Shown: positions 42,389-51,466, counted from the stretch's first letter. The stretch: 64,000 nucleotides of DNA from Sphingomonas sp. OK281 (GCF_900115295.1 NZ_FOVZ01000001.1:62001-126000), one strand, 5' to 3'. Notes: a model not told the origin generated them from the letters alone. Program-made: numbers and translations.

Positions 42389-44620
42389 TCAAACAGCCGG
42401 CAACTGATCCAGCAGCTTATCCAGCGTAATCGGGAACTCGCGCACCCGGATCCCCGTCGCATTAAACACCGCGTTCGCCACGGCCGCACCCGCGCCCGAA
42501 ATCCCCAGCTCGCCGATCCCCTTCGCGTGGATCGGGTTCGCATGGATGTCGCGCTCGTCGACGAAGTGGACGTCCATCTGCGGAATGTCGGCATTGGCCG
42601 GCACGTGATATTCCGCCAGATCGTGGTTCACCAGCTTGCCGGTCCGCGTGTCGTGGATCAGGTCCTCGGTCAGCGCCGCGCCGATCCCGAAGGTCATCCC
42701 GCCGAGGCACTGCGACCGCGCGGTCTTCGCGTTGAGCACGCGCCCCGCCGCGAACGACCCGAGCATCCGCCGCACCCGCGTCTCACCGGTGACCACGTTG
42801 ACCGCGACCTCCGCGAAATGCGCGCCGAACCCGGCCTGCGTCGTCTCCTTCTCCTGCTTGCCCGGCTTGATGTGCCCGGTAGCCTCGAGACCCTTGCCGA
42901 CCAGCTCGCCGATAGGCGTGGAGCGGTTGTCGCCGATCGCGTTGCCGTCCTTGAGCGTCAGGCCGTCCTCGTCGACTCCCGCCGCCTTAGCCAGCTTCCC
43001 GCGCAGCATCTCGCACGCGAGATAAACCGCCGTCCCCGACGAGGTCGCACCCCAGGACCCGCCCGACCCAGCCGCCGGAGGATCATTGGTATCCCCCAGC
43101 GACATCGTGATGTTCTCGACCGGGATCCCCAGGATCTCCGACGCGATCTGCGCCAGGATCGTGTAGCTGCCCGTGCCGATATCGGTCATCGCCGACGACA
43201 CCGTCGCCGACCCATCCGGATGGATCTCGACCTTGGCGGACGATTCCATCATCATGTTGCCGCGCACCGCCGAAGCGACGCCCATGCCGATCAGCCACTC
43301 GCCCTCACGCCGCGTGCCGGCCTTCTGGCGCTTGTCCCACCCAAACTTCTTCGCACCCTCGTCGAGCGCACGCGTCAGATTGCGCGACGAATAGGGCACG
43401 TCCTTCTCGGGGTCGATCTTCGGATCGTTGCGCTTGCGCAGCTCGATCGGATCCATCTCGAGCTTCTCGGCCAGCTCGTCCATCGCGCCCTCCAGCGCGA
43501 GCATCCCGACCGCCTCGCCCGGCGCGCGCATCGAGCCCGACAGTACGAAGTTCACATCGACCACTTCATGCGTGATCAACCGGTTCTCACCACCGTACAA
43601 CAGGTGCGTGCCAATGCCCGCGGGTTCGAAATAATCCTCGGTCGACTGGTTCGACGTCAGCGTCTCGTGACCGATCGCCGACAGCTTGCCGTCCGCATCC
43701 GCCGCGAGGCGCACGCGCTGCTCGGTATTCGAGCGCCGCACCGTCGCCTCGAACACCTGCGGCCGCGACATCACCGCCTTGACCGGACGGCCAAGCTGCT
43801 TCGCCGCGATCGCCGCCGCAACGCTCTCCGGCGCGATGCCGAGCTTCGATCCGAACCCGCCGCCGATATAGCGCGCGATGATCCGTACCTTCTTCTCGGA
43901 CAGCCCCAGCGACTTCGCCAGCTGCTGCGCATCCGACGTCGGCATCTGGTAGGCGCCGTACAGCGACAGCGAGCCGTCCTCTTCCCACACCGCGGTCGAG
44001 GCATGCGGCTCCATCGCCGCCGAATTCTGGCTCGGCGTGACATACGTGGAGTCGATCGTCACCGCCGCCTCGGCCATCGCCTTGTCGACGTCGCCCTGCT
44101 TGAAATGCGCGGGCGTCGCGTCGTCCGGCGGCGTCCGGGTCTCGTCGCGGTGCGCGGCGAAGTCGTACTGACCCTCAGCCTCGTCATACTCGATCGGCAG
44201 GCGCGCCGCCGCATCGCGCGCGACCTCGAAGCTTTCGGCGAGCACGATCGCGACGATCTGGCCGAAGAACGCGATGTCCTTCACGCCCTGCGTCGGCGCG
44301 TCGGTCGCGCCGCCTTGCGCCGAGACGCGGATGAACTGGTCGAAGTCGGTGACGACGTCGATCACGCCGGGGATCGCCTTGACCGCGTCGACGTCGATCG
44401 AAACGACCTTGCCCGCCGAGATCTTCGTCCCGACCAGCACGCCGTACGCCATGTTGGCGAACTGGTATTCCGCGGCATAGGTCGCCGTGCCCGTAACCTT
44501 CAGCGGACCGTCGATCCGATCGAGCGGCTTGCCGATGACGCCCTGGACGCCTGTATCCAGAAGACTGTCCGGATGCGGCTTGTCCATCGTCAGGCTATTC
44601 GTAGTGCCAAGACCAAACAT
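42389..44620 (-). CDS. Molybdenum hydroxylase large subunit (PaoC family), copy 2
   Basis: 743 aa, or 732 if the ATG at 44587 (MDKPHPDSLLDTG) is used. Motifs match copy 1: DRIDGPLKVTGTATYAAEY, EPHASTAVWEEDG, YIGGGFGSKLG for cofactor binding, and HAKGIGELGISGAGAAVANA with the catalytic glutamate. It directly follows the FAD subunit gene and so is the more likely partner in the PaoABC-like trimer. The two copies differ widely in sequence, which points to different substrates rather than a recent duplication. Both appear catalytically complete. Confidence 0.93.
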   Translation of the reverse strand: MFGLGTTNSLTMDKPHPDSLLDTGVQGVIGKPLDRIDGPLKVTGTATYAAEYQFANMAYGVLVGTKISAGKVVSIDVDAVKAIPGVIDVVTDFDQFIRVSAQGGATDAPTQGVKDIAFFGQIVAIVLAESFEVARDAAARLPIEYDEAEGQYDFAAHRDETRTPPDDATPAHFKQGDVDKAMAEAAVTIDSTYVTPSQNSAAMEPHASTAVWEEDGSLSLYGAYQMPTSDAQQLAKSLGLSEKKVRIIARYIGGGFGSKLGIAPESVAAAIAAKQLGRPVKAVMSRPQVFEATVRRSNTEQRVRLAADADGKLSAIGHETLTSNQSTEDYFEPAGIGTHLLYGGENRLITHEVVDVNFVLSGSMRAPGEAVGMLALEGAMDELAEKLEMDPIELRKRNDPKIDPEKDVPYSSRNLTRALDEGAKKFGWDKRQKAGTRREGEWLIGMGVASAVRGNMMMESSAKVEIHPDGSATVSSAMTDIGTGSYTILAQIASEILGIPVENITMSLGDTNDPPAAGSGGSWGATSSGTAVYLACEMLRGKLAKAAGVDEDGLTLKDGNAIGDNRSTPIGELVGKGLEATGHIKPGKQEKETTQAGFGAHFAEVAVNVVTGETRVRRMLGSFAAGRVLNAKTARSQCLGGMTFGIGAALTEDLIHDTRTGKLVNHDLAEYHVPANADIPQMDVHFVDERDIHANPIHAKGIGELGISGAGAAVANAVFNATGIRVREFPITLDKLLDQLPAV

Positions 44621-44622
44621 GC

Positions 44623-45603
44623 TTATGCTCCCGTGACGTTGCGCAGCGTCGCGATCAGCGTGCGACGGGCGAGGGGGATCTTGAAGTCGTTCGAGCCGTA
44701 ACCCTTGGCATCAGCCAACAGCGCCGTCGCCGCAGCCTCGAACACGGCATCGGACGGCGCGTTGCCGACCAGCGCCGCCTCGACCGCCGGATTGCGCCAC
44801 GGCATCGGCCCAAGCCCGCCGAACGCGAGCGAGGCCGACGCGATCACGCCGTCCTGCACGTCGACGATCGCCGCTACCGAGACGAGCGCGAACGCATAGG
44901 ACGCACGGTCACGAACTTTGCGGTATTCCTGCTTGCCCTTGACCGGCGCCGGCAGCTCGATGTGCGTGATCAATTCACCCGCTTCGAGCGCGTTCTCGAT
45001 CTGCGGCGTATCGCCCGGCAAGCGATAGAAATCGTGGATCGAGATCCGCCGACGATCGCCGTCTGCCTTCAGCGTCACGATCGTCGCGTCGAGCGCGCGC
45101 ATCGCCACCGCCATGTCGCTCGGGTGCGTCGCGATGCAATGCTCGCTCGTCCCCAGCACGGCCAAGATGCGGTTGAAACCGCCGATTGCCGAACAGCCGC
45201 TGCCCGGCTCACGCTTGTTGCACGCAGCTGCAGTATCGTAGAAATAATAGCACCGCGTCCGCTGAAGCAGATTGCCCCCGGTCGACGCCTTGTTGCGCAA
45301 CTGGCCACTCGCACCGGCGAGCAACGCGCGGCTCAGCACCTCGTATTTGGCGACGACGCGGCGATCCGCTGCGAGATCACTGTTCGGCACAAGCGCACCG
45401 ATCGTCAGCCCGCCATCTTCGCGCTCCTCGATCTTCGCGAGATCGAGCCGCGAGATGTCGACCAGCTTGTCCGGCGTCTCGACCTGCAACTTCATCAGAT
45501 CGAGCAAATTGGTGCCGCCAGCGATGAACTTGGCGCCGCTCGTGTCGATATCCTTGACCGCAGCCTCGGGCGTCGCGGGCTTCTCGTACGTAAAGGTCTT
45601 CAT
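44623..45603 (-). CDS. FAD-binding subunit of molybdenum hydroxylase (PaoB-like)
   Basis: 326 aa. The FAD-binding loop [12 protein letters not shown] near residue 30 and the second site [16 protein letters not shown] are typical of the CO dehydrogenase flavoprotein family. An insertion with cysteines ([18 protein letters not shown]) matches the extra 4Fe-4S cluster site of E. coli PaoB, absent from ordinary XDH FAD subunits. This favours a PaoABC-type aldehyde oxidoreductase. Its ATG overlaps the stop of the Fe-S subunit (ATGA), and it ends two bases before the next start, so the operon is compact. Confidence 0.93.
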   Translation of the reverse strand: MKTFTYEKPATPEAAVKDIDTSGAKFIAGGTNLLDLMKLQVETPDKLVDISRLDLAKIEEREDGGLTIGALVPNSDLAADRRVVAKYEVLSRALLAGASGQLRNKASTGGNLLQRTRCYYFYDTAAACNKREPGSGCSAIGGFNRILAVLGTSEHCIATHPSDMAVAMRALDATIVTLKADGDRRRISIHDFYRLPGDTPQIENALEAGELITHIELPAPVKGKQEYRKVRDRASYAFALVSVAAIVDVQDGVIASASLAFGGLGPMPWRNPAVEAALVGNAPSDAVFEAAATALLADAKGYGSNDFKIPLARRTLIATLRNVTGA

Positions 45604-46163
45604 GCCACCAGCTCCCCGCGCGCGTTGGCTTCCATCGCGGCATCCTTCTCGTCCGCGGTCCGGCCGGCGGGCTCGGCACCACCGACTTCGCGGATCGCAT
45701 CGACGATGTTCGGGTAGGCAGCGCAGCGGCACAGATTGCCGCTCATCCGCTCGGAAATCTCGGCATCGTCGAACTTCGGATCGGTCAGGTCGCCCGACGC
45801 ATGGCTGGCCCAGCCCTTCTTGACCTCGTCGAGCATGCCGACCGCCGAACAGATCTGCCCCGGCGTGCAGTAGCCGCACTGATAGCCGTCGTGCCGCACG
45901 AATGCGTCCTGCAACGCGTGGAGGTTGCCCGGCTGGCCGATGCCCTCGATCGTCGTGATCTCGTCGTCCTGGTGCATCACCGCGAGCGTCAGGCAGGAAT
46001 TGACCCGGCGGCCGTTGATCAGCACCGTGCACGCACCGCACTGGCCATGATCGCAGCCCTTCTTCGAGCCCGTCAGCCCGAGATGCTCGCGGCACAGGTC
46101 GAGCACCGACGTGCGAATATCGGGCTCGGCGTCATATGATTGACCATTGATCGTGAAATGCAT
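45600..46163 (-). CDS. 2Fe-2S subunit of molybdenum hydroxylase (PaoA-like)
   Basis: 187 aa carrying two 2Fe-2S clusters. The plant-type ferredoxin domain shows [15 protein letters not shown], with a further Cys in VNSC. The helical domain shows [12 protein letters not shown] and [15 protein letters not shown]. coli PaoA is exported by a Tat signal, which is absent here, so the enzyme is probably cytosolic. It is the first gene of the operon FeS-FAD-large subunit-large subunit-XdhC-MocA. The promoter should lie in the short divergent interval with the phosphodiesterase gene (46164-46220). Confidence 0.94.
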   Translation of the reverse strand: MHFTINGQSYDAEPDIRTSVLDLCREHLGLTGSKKGCDHGQCGACTVLINGRRVNSCLTLAVMHQDDEITTIEGIGQPGNLHALQDAFVRHDGYQCGYCTPGQICSAVGMLDEVKKGWASHASGDLTDPKFDDAEISERMSGNLCRCAAYPNIVDAIREVGGAEPAGRTADEKDAAMEANARGELVA

Positions 46164-46220
46164 GGCGGTGCCCCTGGTTGAATGTGCCGGGAATGTACGG
46201 ATTTCGAGGACTCAACGCCG

Positions 46221-47321
46221 ATGCGACCGATCGTTTCCTATTGCGACAAGCTCTCACGTGTTGGTACGCTGGCGTTCATAGCGCTGAGCGGGCAAGCTGT
46301 TGCGATGACGCCAGCTTCTCCCCGATTGTCGCCTCCGATCGTCATCGCGCACCGTGGTGCGAGCGGTCTGCGGCCCGAGCATACGCTGGCGGCCTACTCG
46401 CTCGCGATCGATCAGGGCGCCGACTTCATCGAGCCCGATCTGGTGCCGACCAAGGACGACGTCCTCGTCGCGCGCCACGAGAACAACATCGCGGAGACGA
46501 CCAACGTCGCCGACCACCCCGAGTTCGCCGCGCGGAAAACCACCAAGACGATCGACGGCCAGACGATGACGGGCTGGTTTGTCGAGGACTTCACGCTCGC
46601 CGAATTGAAGACGCTGCGTGCGAAGGAACGCCTGCCGAAGCTCCGCCCCGCGAACACCGCCTATGACGGCCAATTCCAGATCCCCACGCTCGCCGAGATC
46701 ATCGCGCTCGCCAAGCGCCGCACGACCGAGACGGGCCGGACGATCGGCATCTATCCCGAGACCAAGCATCCGACCTATTTCGCGAAGATCGGCCACCCGA
46801 CCGACGCGAAACTGGTCGCCGAACTGCGCGAGGCCGGCTGGGATTCGGCGAAAGCGCCGGTGTTCATCCAGTCGTTCGAGGTCGCCAACCTCCAGCGCCT
46901 CCACAAGATGACCAAGGTCCGCCTGATCCAGCTGATGGACGGGGAGGGCGGTCCCGCCGACGGCGCGCAGCCGAGCTACAAGGCGATGATCACGCCCGAG
47001 GGTCTGAAGGCGGTCGCCGCCTACGCCTACGGCATCGGCCCGAACAAGAGCATGCTCTGGACCGACGCAACCCCCACCACGCTGGTCGCCGACGCCCACG
47101 CGGCGGGCCTGCGGGTCCACCCCTGGACCTACCGCGCCGAAAACTATTTCGAACCGACCCGCTTCCGCCGCGGCACCGACCCCGCCGCCCACGGCGACAT
47201 CGCCGCGGAGATCGACGCAGGACTTGCACAAGGTATCGACGGTTTCTTCACCGATTTTCCGCTATACGGAGCCCAAGCGCGTGACCGAGCCCAGGGAACT
47301 GTGCGCGCAGGAGTAAAGTAA
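46221..47321 (+). CDS. glpQ: Glycerophosphodiester phosphodiesterase, exported (GlpQ-like)
   Basis: 366 aa. The start at 46221 gives a signal peptide (hydrophobic VGTLAFIALSGQAVA). An upstream ATG at 46182 would add 13 residues before the signal. The GDPD domain shows IAHRGASGLRPEHTLAAY with the catalytic H-R and E, IEPDLVPTKDDVLVARHENN with the metal-binding E-x-D and the second His, and GFFTDFP near the end. A long insertion between strands is typical of periplasmic GlpQ. It splits glycerophosphodiesters into glycerol-3-phosphate and an alcohol. It abuts the lipoprotein gene directly. Confidence 0.93.
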   Translation: MRPIVSYCDKLSRVGTLAFIALSGQAVAMTPASPRLSPPIVIAHRGASGLRPEHTLAAYSLAIDQGADFIEPDLVPTKDDVLVARHENNIAETTNVADHPEFAARKTTKTIDGQTMTGWFVEDFTLAELKTLRAKERLPKLRPANTAYDGQFQIPTLAEIIALAKRRTTETGRTIGIYPETKHPTYFAKIGHPTDAKLVAELREAGWDSAKAPVFIQSFEVANLQRLHKMTKVRLIQLMDGEGGPADGAQPSYKAMITPEGLKAVAAYAYGIGPNKSMLWTDATPTTLVADAHAAGLRVHPWTYRAENYFEPTRFRRGTDPAAHGDIAAEIDAGLAQGIDGFFTDFPLYGAQARDRAQGTVRAGVK

Positions 47322-47600
47322 ATGCGTAAGGTTCTTCCCGTACTCGCGGTCCTGCCGTTCCTCGTAAGTGGCTGCATCAGCACCGCAACCTCGATCGTGA
47401 AGGCGCCGTTCCAGGTCGCCGGCAAGGCGGTCGACTGGACCACCACCAGCCAGGAAGAATCGGACCGCAACTACGGCAAGAAGATGCGCAAGCAGGAAGC
47501 CGAAGAAGGCAAGCAGCGCAAGGAACTCGCGAAGCGCTGCAAGCGCGACCCGCAACGCTCGGAATGCGGGCAGTACCAAGGGTATCGCGCGGGAAGCTGA
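47322..47600 (+). CDS. Small hypothetical lipoprotein
   Basis: 92 aa starting immediately after the glpQ stop. The signal peptide ends in a lipobox FLVSGC with the lipidated cysteine at residue 18. The mature part is very basic and helical (MRKQEAEEGKQRKELAKRCK) with two more cysteines (C73 and C82). I do not recognise a named family, although similar short lipoproteins are common in sphingomonads. Position suggests co-expression with the phosphodiesterase. Envelope localisation is well supported; function is unknown. Confidence 0.8.
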   Translation: MRKVLPVLAVLPFLVSGCISTATSIVKAPFQVAGKAVDWTTTSQEESDRNYGKKMRKQEAEEGKQRKELAKRCKRDPQRSECGQYQGYRAGS

Positions 47601-47610
47601 CCTCCCTTCT

Positions 47611-47716
47611 ACCACCCCGGCGAAGGCCGGGGCCCAGGTGGGAAACAGAAGTAACGTAGCGCTGCGCTCAGTCGGCAACGTCCCCCAACTGGACCCCGGC
47701 CTAAGCCGGGGTGGTT
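47611..47716. repeat. Palindromic repeat family A, copy 6
   Basis: Left arm ACCACCCCGGCGAAGGCCGG from 47611; right arm CCGGCCTAAGCCGGGGTGGT to 47715, with two divergent bases at the tip. The loop is about 40 nt. It lies after the lipoprotein gene. Confidence 0.9.
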
Positions 47717-47742
47717 CCCCAAGCCAATGTTCCCTGACTTCC

Positions 47743-47800
47743 TTGTTCTCCCGCGAAGGCGGGAGCCCAGTCTGGACTCCCGCCTTCGCGGGAGAACAAA
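47743..47800. repeat. Palindromic repeat family B, copy 4
   Basis: Near-perfect hairpin: TTGTTCTCCCGCGAAGGCGG and its complement CCGCCTTCGCGGGAGAACAA around AGCCCAGTCTGGACT. It stands next to family A copy 6 between convergent genes and could terminate both. Confidence 0.92.
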
Positions 47801-47818
47801 CTCTCGGGAGCACAGCCC

Positions 47819-48484
47819 CTAAAACCACCCCATCACAGTAACCGGAAACGGCGTCCACCACCCAACCCGAACCCCTGCAAACCGCAGAGCATCCCCCGTC
47901 CACGCATTACACGTCCGCACCGCGCTATACCGCCCGTTAGCCTCATAAAACGCATCATACCCGGCATACCCCCGATACCGCGCACCCCCATCCCGAAAGC
48001 TAGCCCGGATATACGCCGCCAACCGCCGATACTGCGCGGGCGTCACCACGATCTCCCGAGCCCCATCCCCGGCACGCGGCCTCGGCAGATGATCGACATG
48101 CATCAACGTCCGCGTGCTACCGAACGCCGCGCCGACCACGGTCCGCAGCTTCACGTCGGCCCAGGTCGGCGTCTCCAGATAAAACGTCTTCTCCCCCCAC
48201 CCGAACGCCACATGATCGAACGCGCCATACCGCGGGTCGCGAAGATCCTCCGCCCGAACCACCCCGCGCCAGTCCACCCCGGCGGCGACCTTCGGCACGA
48301 TGATCCCGGTATGCACGCCGTTGCTCTCGACAAAGATATGCACGCCCTCGGCCGGCGCCCGCCAGTCGCGATTGCTGGGGATCGACCCGCCGACCAGCCC
48401 CGCCACCGCATAGCTCGCCACCACCCCGAACACCGCGGCGATCGCCCAAATAATCCACTTAACCCAACGCGTTTCCGTCTTCAT
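47819..48484 (-). CDS. TIGR02117/DUF2459 family protein
   Basis: 221 aa. One N-terminal hydrophobic helix (IIWAIAAVFGVVASYAVAGLV) anchors or exports the protein. The body matches the DUF2459 family: VHIFVESNGVHTGIIVP near residue 50, FGWGEKTFYLETPTW, and CNAWTGDALRFAGV near the end. The family is common in proteobacteria but has no established function; the H-T-G and C-N-A-W patterns could suggest a hydrolase-like site, which is only a guess. It is divergent from phhA with 22 bp between the starts. Confidence 0.9.
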   Translation of the reverse strand: MKTETRWVKWIIWAIAAVFGVVASYAVAGLVGGSIPSNRDWRAPAEGVHIFVESNGVHTGIIVPKVAAGVDWRGVVRAEDLRDPRYGAFDHVAFGWGEKTFYLETPTWADVKLRTVVGAAFGSTRTLMHVDHLPRPRAGDGAREIVVTPAQYRRLAAYIRASFRDGGARYRGYAGYDAFYEANGRYSAVRTCNAWTGDALRFAGVRVGWWTPFPVTVMGWF

Positions 48485-48506
48485 TCCGTCATGCTAGACC
48501 AGCCGC

Positions 48507-49385
48507 ATGGCCAATGACACACACGTACTGAGCACCCCGCCCGAAGGCGCGCCCGACTGGACGATCCCGCAGAACTGGGGGGATTACACCGCTGAGGATC
48601 ACGCGACGTGGGACACGCTGTTCGCGCGCCAGTCGAAGCTGCTCCCCGGCCGCGCGTCGAACGCCTGGCTGCGCGGGCTCGACGTGCTGAAGCTGTCGAA
48701 GCCCGGCATCCCCGATTTCGAGGAACTGTCCGAACGCCTGACCAAGCTCACCGGCTGGTCGGTCGTCGCGGTCCCCGGCCTAGTCCCCGACGACGTGTTC
48801 TTCGACCACATGGCCAACCGCCGCTTCGTCGCCGGCAACTTCATCCGCCGCCCCGACCAACTCGACTATCTGCAGGAACCCGACGTCTTCCACGACGTGT
48901 TCGGCCACGTCCCGATGCTGGCCGACCCCGTCTTCGCCGACTACCTCGCCGCCTACGGCCGCGGCGGCCAGCGCGCGCTGGGGCTCGACGCGTTGAAGTA
49001 TCTCGGCCGGCTCTACTGGTACACGGTCGAGTTCGGGCTGATCGCGGAACCCGAAGGCCTGCGCATCTACGGCTCCGGCATCGTCTCCAGCTACGCGGAA
49101 ACCCGGTTTGCGCTCGACGACCCAAGCCCCAACCGCATTGCGCTCGATCTCGCGCGGGTGATGCGGACCGAATATCGGATCGACGATTTCCAGCAGAACT
49201 ATTTCGTCATCCCGAGCTTCGAGGAGTTGCTGCGGCTGACGGTCGAGACGGACTTCGCGCCGCTGTACGAAGAGCTGAAGGCGCTTCCGGATATCCCCGT
49301 CGCACGGATCGAACCGGGCGATGTGGTGATTACCGAGGGCACGCAGGATTACGCGAAGTCGAAGGCGTCCGCTGAGACCGCATAA
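48507..49385 (+). CDS. phhA: Phenylalanine 4-monooxygenase
   Basis: 292-aa bacterial aromatic amino acid hydroxylase. It converts phenylalanine to tyrosine with tetrahydropterin, O2 and non-haem Fe(II). The iron ligands are visible: H129 and H134 in VFHDVFGHVPML and E175 in YWYTVEFGL. The bacterial monomer lacks a regulatory ACT domain, as here. The length fits Pseudomonas and Chromobacterium PhhA. The usual partner pterin dehydratase (phhB) is not adjacent. A family A repeat follows its stop. Confidence 0.96.
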   Translation: MANDTHVLSTPPEGAPDWTIPQNWGDYTAEDHATWDTLFARQSKLLPGRASNAWLRGLDVLKLSKPGIPDFEELSERLTKLTGWSVVAVPGLVPDDVFFDHMANRRFVAGNFIRRPDQLDYLQEPDVFHDVFGHVPMLADPVFADYLAAYGRGGQRALGLDALKYLGRLYWYTVEFGLIAEPEGLRIYGSGIVSSYAETRFALDDPSPNRIALDLARVMRTEYRIDDFQQNYFVIPSFEELLRLTVETDFAPLYEELKALPDIPVARIEPGDVVITEGTQDYAKSKASAETA

Positions 49386-49420
49386 GCTTCGCTCACAAAT
49401 GCCACTACCCTGGGGAGGAC

Positions 49421-49514
49421 ACCACCCCGGCGAAGGCCGGGGCCCAGTTGGGATAGCGGTGCGGTTCTATCGCAAGGGTTCACCCAACTGGGCCCCGGCC
49501 TCCGCCGGGGTGGC
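49421..49514. repeat. Palindromic repeat family A, copy 7
   Basis: Arms ACCACCCCGGCGAAGGCCGG (from 49421) and CCGGCCTCCGCCGGGGTGG (to 49513), with the shortest loop of the family (about 28 nt). It lies between the convergent phhA and prmA genes. Confidence 0.92.
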
Positions 49515-49547
49515 GGCAGAGATGGGGTGAGGGCAACCCTTTCCAAC

Positions 49548-49603
49548 TTGTTCCCCCGCGAAGGCGGGGGCCCAGACTGGACCCCCGCCTTCGCGGGGGA
49601 ACA
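49548..49603. repeat. Palindromic repeat family B, copy 5
   Basis: Hairpin TTGTTCCCCCGCGAAGGCGG and its complement CCGCCTTCGCGGGGGAACA around a short loop, 33 bp after family A copy 7. Pairing of an A and a B copy between convergent genes is also seen at 47611-47800. Confidence 0.92.
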
Positions 49604-49644
49604 CTCTTCTGGGGGGAGGGCAGTTACTCAAATATCCACAGCCC

Positions 49645-50580
49645 TCAAATATCCAGCGCCCACCCATCGCGCCCCTTGGGATCGAACGGCCCCTCCGCCA
49701 CGAACCTCTCCGCCCCGGCCCGCAACCGAAGCACAGACCAGTCCCCCCGCCGGTCGACCGCCTCGAGCGAACACCCGCAAGCCTCATACGCCGCCACGAC
49801 CCCAGCCCGCTGCGTCTCCAGCAACCCGGCAAGAACAATCGTCGCCCCCACATCCGAAATCGAAGCGATCTCCGGCGCCATCGACACCAGCGGCCCCGCC
49901 AGAATATTCGCGATCACCAGATCATACGGCGCGCGAACCACGATCGCATCGTCCAGCGTACCGTCCGCCACAACGAGGTCGATCCCCTCGACCCCGTTGA
50001 GCGCCGCATTCTCCGCCGTCACATCGATCGAGACCGGATCGATATCCGTCCCCATCACCCTGGCCCCAGGCCAAAGATGCGCCGCCGCAAACGCCAGCAA
50101 CCCCGTCCCCGTCCCGATATCGATCACGTTCGCAAACGAAGCATCCGCCAACCCGTCGAGCATCGCCAGACACCCGCTCGTCGTCTCATGATGCCCCGTC
50201 CCGAACGCCCGGCTAGCCTCGATCAGGAACGCCCGCCTGTCCGCCGGCACCGCGCCCGCATGCGCCCCGGTGTGCACGAAGAACCGCCCGACCGACAAAG
50301 GCTCGAGCCCAGCTTGGCTCATCGTCACCCAGTCCGCATCGCCCAACCGCTCGACCGCGATCTCGGCCCCCGCCGCACTCGGCACCAGCGCGCGCACCGC
50401 CGCGACCGTATCCGCCGCCGGCTCATGCTCGAAATACGCATCGAGCCGCCACGACTCGACGTCGTCCTCGATCTCCTCGGTGGTCATCAGCACGCCGTCG
50501 ATCGTCAGATCGTCGCTCGCATCGATCGCCTCCGCCTCCGCGCGCGTGCAGGGGAGGGTGAGCTTCCAACTATCGGACAT
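49645..50580 (-). CDS. prmA: Ribosomal protein L11 methyltransferase
   Basis: 311 aa. The C-terminal Rossmann methyltransferase has motif I VIDIGTGTGLLAFAAAHL, D-x-D in MGTDIDPVSID, and the catalytic-type motif VIANILAGPLV that defines PrmA. AFGTGHHETT precedes motif I as in all PrmA proteins. The N-terminal 100 residues form the substrate-recognition domain. It trimethylates L11 on several lysines. The start overlaps the SDR gene upstream by 11 bp, so the two are co-transcribed. Confidence 0.95.
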   Translation of the reverse strand: MSDSWKLTLPCTRAEAEAIDASDDLTIDGVLMTTEEIEDDVESWRLDAYFEHEPAADTVAAVRALVPSAAGAEIAVERLGDADWVTMSQAGLEPLSVGRFFVHTGAHAGAVPADRRAFLIEASRAFGTGHHETTSGCLAMLDGLADASFANVIDIGTGTGLLAFAAAHLWPGARVMGTDIDPVSIDVTAENAALNGVEGIDLVVADGTLDDAIVVRAPYDLVIANILAGPLVSMAPEIASISDVGATIVLAGLLETQRAGVVAAYEACGCSLEAVDRRGDWSVLRLRAGAERFVAEGPFDPKGRDGWALDI

Positions 50581-51259
50581 AGCTCGCCCCGTTCACGTCG
50601 ATCACCGACCCCGTCATCGAAGCCGGCGCCTCCAGCGCTAGAAACTTCGCCGCCGCCGCGATCTCGTCAGGCGCCGCAACCCGCCCGAGCGGAATATCCG
50701 CCAGCAACGCATCGCCGCCCCGGCTCGACAGATAATCCTCCGCCATCCCGGTCATCGTGAACCCAGGGCAGACCGCAAACGCGAGGATCCCCTCCCGAGC
50801 ATATCCCCGGGCGATCGTCTTGGTCATCGCCACCATCCCCGCCTTCGACGCGGCATAATGCCAGTGCGCCGGCGAATCCCCGCGATACGCCGCCCGGCTC
50901 GCGATATTCACGATCCGCCCCCCAACACCCCGAGCCTGCCAATGCAGCACCGCCAACCGGCAAAGCTCGGCCGACGCGGTCAGATTGATCCGCATCGTCC
51001 GCTCCCACTGCGCGGTCCAGTCGTCATCGGCGAGCGGTGCCGCCTCGAACACCCCCGCGTTGTTGATCAACACATCGATCGTACCGCCAGCTTGCTCCAG
51101 CGCAGCGTTCCACAACGCGGTCGGCCCCGCAGGATCGCTAAAGTCAGCCGGGATACCGCTAGCGGTCCCATGCCCAATGACGGACGCGCCCGCATCGCTC
51201 AGCGCCGCATGAATAGCCGCGCCGATACCGCGACTGGAGCCGGTAAGAAGAATGGTCAT
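50570..51259 (-). CDS. SDR-family oxidoreductase (FabG-like)
   Basis: 229-aa classical short-chain dehydrogenase. TGSSRGIGAAI is the T-G-x3-G-x-G cofactor motif, NNAG follows near residue 67, and the catalytic Ser-Tyr-Lys set is in IVNIASRAAY and HYAASKAGM. The chain is slightly shorter than FabG (about 245) because the region after strand 1 is compact. Coenzyme preference is not obvious. It is the first gene of the pair with prmA. The substrate cannot be predicted; it need not be fatty-acid related. Confidence 0.93.
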   Translation of the reverse strand: MTILLTGSSRGIGAAIHAALSDAGASVIGHGTASGIPADFSDPAGPTALWNAALEQAGGTIDVLINNAGVFEAAPLADDDWTAQWERTMRINLTASAELCRLAVLHWQARGVGGRIVNIASRAAYRGDSPAHWHYAASKAGMVAMTKTIARGYAREGILAFAVCPGFTMTGMAEDYLSSRGGDALLADIPLGRVAAPDEIAAAAKFLALEAPASMTGSVIDVNGASYVR

Positions 51260-51316
51260 CCCCGTGCTCTAGCGCCGCAGGCCGTCTCCGTCACCTGAGC
51301 CCGAGAGAAGAACGGG

Positions 51317-51439
51317 TTCGCGCAGAGGCGCAGAGGACGCAGAGACGATGTGCGTTGGGCGGGTGTTGCACACTTACGTGATATTGAGAGAACCTACGGT
51401 TCCGCCAAGGTCTCTGCGTCCTCTGCGCCTCTTCGCGAA
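51317..51439. repeat. 30-bp inverted repeat, family E (GCAGAGGCGCAGAGG type)
   Basis: Left arm 51317-51346 (TTCGCGCAGAGGCGCAGAGG...) and right arm 51410-51439 are complementary over 30 bp with one mismatch, around a 63-nt loop. It lies between the SDR gene and the first chemoreceptor gene. It has an internal period of about 10 bp (GCAGAGG). Similar arms are common in unrelated bacteria. Confidence 0.92.
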
Positions 51440-51466
51440 ACATTCTATCTTTCTTCCGCCCGGTCC

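Noticed and set aside
42527..44701. 724-codon open frame on the plus strand
   Set aside because: Antisense to the PaoC-like gene; Arg/Asp-rich composition is the mirror of a high-GC3 gene, with no recognisable motif.
20211..49514. A CRISPR array as explanation for the recurring palindromes
   Set aside because: Copies are far apart, lie singly between genes, are inverted rather than direct, and no cas genes are present.
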